Below, in pieces: positions 6,305 to 7,068 of a stretch of 7,068 bases of DNA. The notes beneath the pieces are model-generated. The model saw nothing but the letters and a program-made list of their open reading frames with translations, ran no database searches and was not told where the DNA came from. Made by a program: the position numbers and the translations under genes. The stretch spans positions 1-7,068 of the forward strand of contig CAJMOT010000111.1 of the NCBI GenBank assembly GCA_905214995.1, given 5' to 3'. The stretch is from an uncultured bacterium. GTDB lineage: Bacteria > Verrucomicrobiota > Verrucomicrobiia > Opitutales > Intestinicryptomonadaceae. Each line of letters begins with the position of its first letter. The stretch's first letter is position 1.

Positions 6305-7068
6305 TCAGAGCCCGAGTTTCGAGGATATGAACTTGTACTGCTCGCCGCCCTCGTCGGCGTTGCCTTTCATTATCTGCGGAAGGGCGGAGCGCATGAACGC
6401 CTTGTCGCGGCTCCTGGCGAGCTTCTTTATTATGATCTTGGAGGCGTCGGACGCGAGCGACTTGTCGGAGGATTTCAGAAAGCGCGCGAACTCCGGAAGA
6501 TCCCCGTACGTGATTGTCTTTTCCACGGTCGACGCCACTTGCGAAGAACGGTTTGGGGCGGCGAACATTTCCCAGAGCTTTTTGCGGGCGTCTACGTCGC
6601 CGCGCATCACGAGGATTTCGAGCGCGATAAGGTCGCTCTTTGCCTTTTCCTTCAATATCGCCGCCATCGCGGGGCTCGGGTTTTCGTTCAGCACATTGCG
6701 CGCGAGCGGCGAAAACGGCTTCTGCCACTGCTTGTAAATGTCCCATATTTTGCGCAGGTTGGCGTCGTCGGTGCAAATGAAGCGCGCCGCGTAAATTGCC
6801 TCCGCGCGGATGTCGGGATCGGCGGAGTCGAGCTCCGGCGCGACGACCGGATAAAAGCGCGTGTCGCCGGAGAGCATGAAAGTCCCCATCGCCGCGAGCT
6901 TGCCTTCGCGCGGCAGCTTCGGGAATGCCGATATTATTTCGGCAGACTCCGAAAATTCGCGCCTGCCGTTCATTGCGCGCCCAGCCGGAGCGGAAAGCTT
7001 TCCGCCGCCCATTATGAGCTTGTCCAGATACCTGTTGCCGCCCTTTTTGGCGAGCAGCGCGCGCAGCC
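6305..7068 (-). CDS. HEAT-repeat-like protein, C-terminal part
   Basis: The frame ends at the TGA at 6305-6307 and stays open to the right edge, so about 254 C-terminal residues are present and the start is outside. An internal ATG at 7012 exists, but 18 more in-frame codons precede it without a stop, so it is unlikely to be the start. The protein is built of paired amphipathic helices of the HEAT/armadillo kind: SADPDIRAEAIYAARFI, IALEILVMRGDVDARKKLWE and SLASDASKIIIKKLARSR are typical repeat cores. Such solenoids are binding scaffolds and carry no catalytic residues. HEAT-repeat proteins are abundant in Verrucomicrobiota and Planctomycetota, often of unknown role. No membrane segment is visible in this part. 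It has its own terminator and lies 307 bp upstream of the glycosidase-esterase gene, so a functional link to the glycan genes is not shown. ATA isoleucine codons and base composition match the genes at 848-5997. Confidence 0.65.
   Translation of the reverse strand, partial: LRALLAKKGGNRYLDKLIMGGGKLSAPAGRAMNGRREFSESAEIISAFPKLPREGKLAAMGTFMLSGDTRFYPVVAPELDSADPDIRAEAIYAARFICTDDANLRKIWDIYKQWQKPFSPLARNVLNENPSPAMAAILKEKAKSDLIALEILVMRGDVDARKKLWEMFAAPNRSSQVASTVEKTITYGDLPEFARFLKSSDKSLASDASKIIIKKLARSRDKAFMRSALPQIMKGNADEGGEQYKFISSKLGL

Noticed and set aside
1..7068. CRISPR arrays, tRNA or rRNA genes, insertion-sequence ends, phage or defence genes
   Set aside because: I looked for regular repeats, cloverleaf-like segments, transposase motifs and terminal inverted repeats and saw none.

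Overview
The window has two parts that do not seem to come from the same genome. Bases 1 to about 820-850 hold two incomplete minus-strand genes in a style typical of Bacillota (clostridia): the C-terminal tail of a probable penicillin-binding protein, then the N-terminal half of an AraM/EgsA-type glycerol-1-phosphate dehydrogenase that has a strong AGGAGA ribosome binding site and no ATA among its 17 isoleucine codons. From about 850 onward the genes resemble those of polysaccharide-degrading PVC bacteria, most likely Verrucomicrobiota (Opitutae-like). They are GC-rich, secreted, lack Shine-Dalgarno sites where the start is clear, and use ATA freely for isoleucine (7 of 16 codons in the GH10 gene). 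Taxonomy here is inferred from gene families and style, not from a search.

Layout: (1) 1-638 minus, glycerol-1-phosphate dehydrogenase, running off the left edge. (2) 728 to about 832 minus, penicillin-binding protein C-terminus, broken at the junction. (3) About 820-850, probable junction, either a chimeric assembly or a recombination breakpoint. (4) 848-2185 plus, divergent GH10 glycoside hydrolase that seems to lack its natural N-terminus and signal peptide. (5) 2213-3844 plus, exported FAD-dependent oxidoreductase, 27 bp behind the GH10 gene and probably co-transcribed. (6) 3854-3886, bidirectional terminator. (7) 3910-5997 minus, exported two-domain enzyme joining a GH99/WbsX-like glycosidase to an alpha/beta-hydrolase esterase. 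(8) 5998-6304, intergenic, with a candidate promoter and an inverted repeat upstream of gene 7 and a terminator for gene 9. (9) 6305-7068 minus, HEAT-repeat-like protein, running off the right edge.

How the genes may work together: the GH10 enzyme, the oxidoreductase and the GH99-like/esterase fusion look like an extracytoplasmic glycan-degradation locus. Chain hydrolysis, removal of ester substituents and oxidation of a sugar or related compound could occur in the same compartment. The substrate cannot be read from sequence. The GH10 enzyme lacks the usual xylan-binding residues of the glycone subsites, so xylan should not be assumed.
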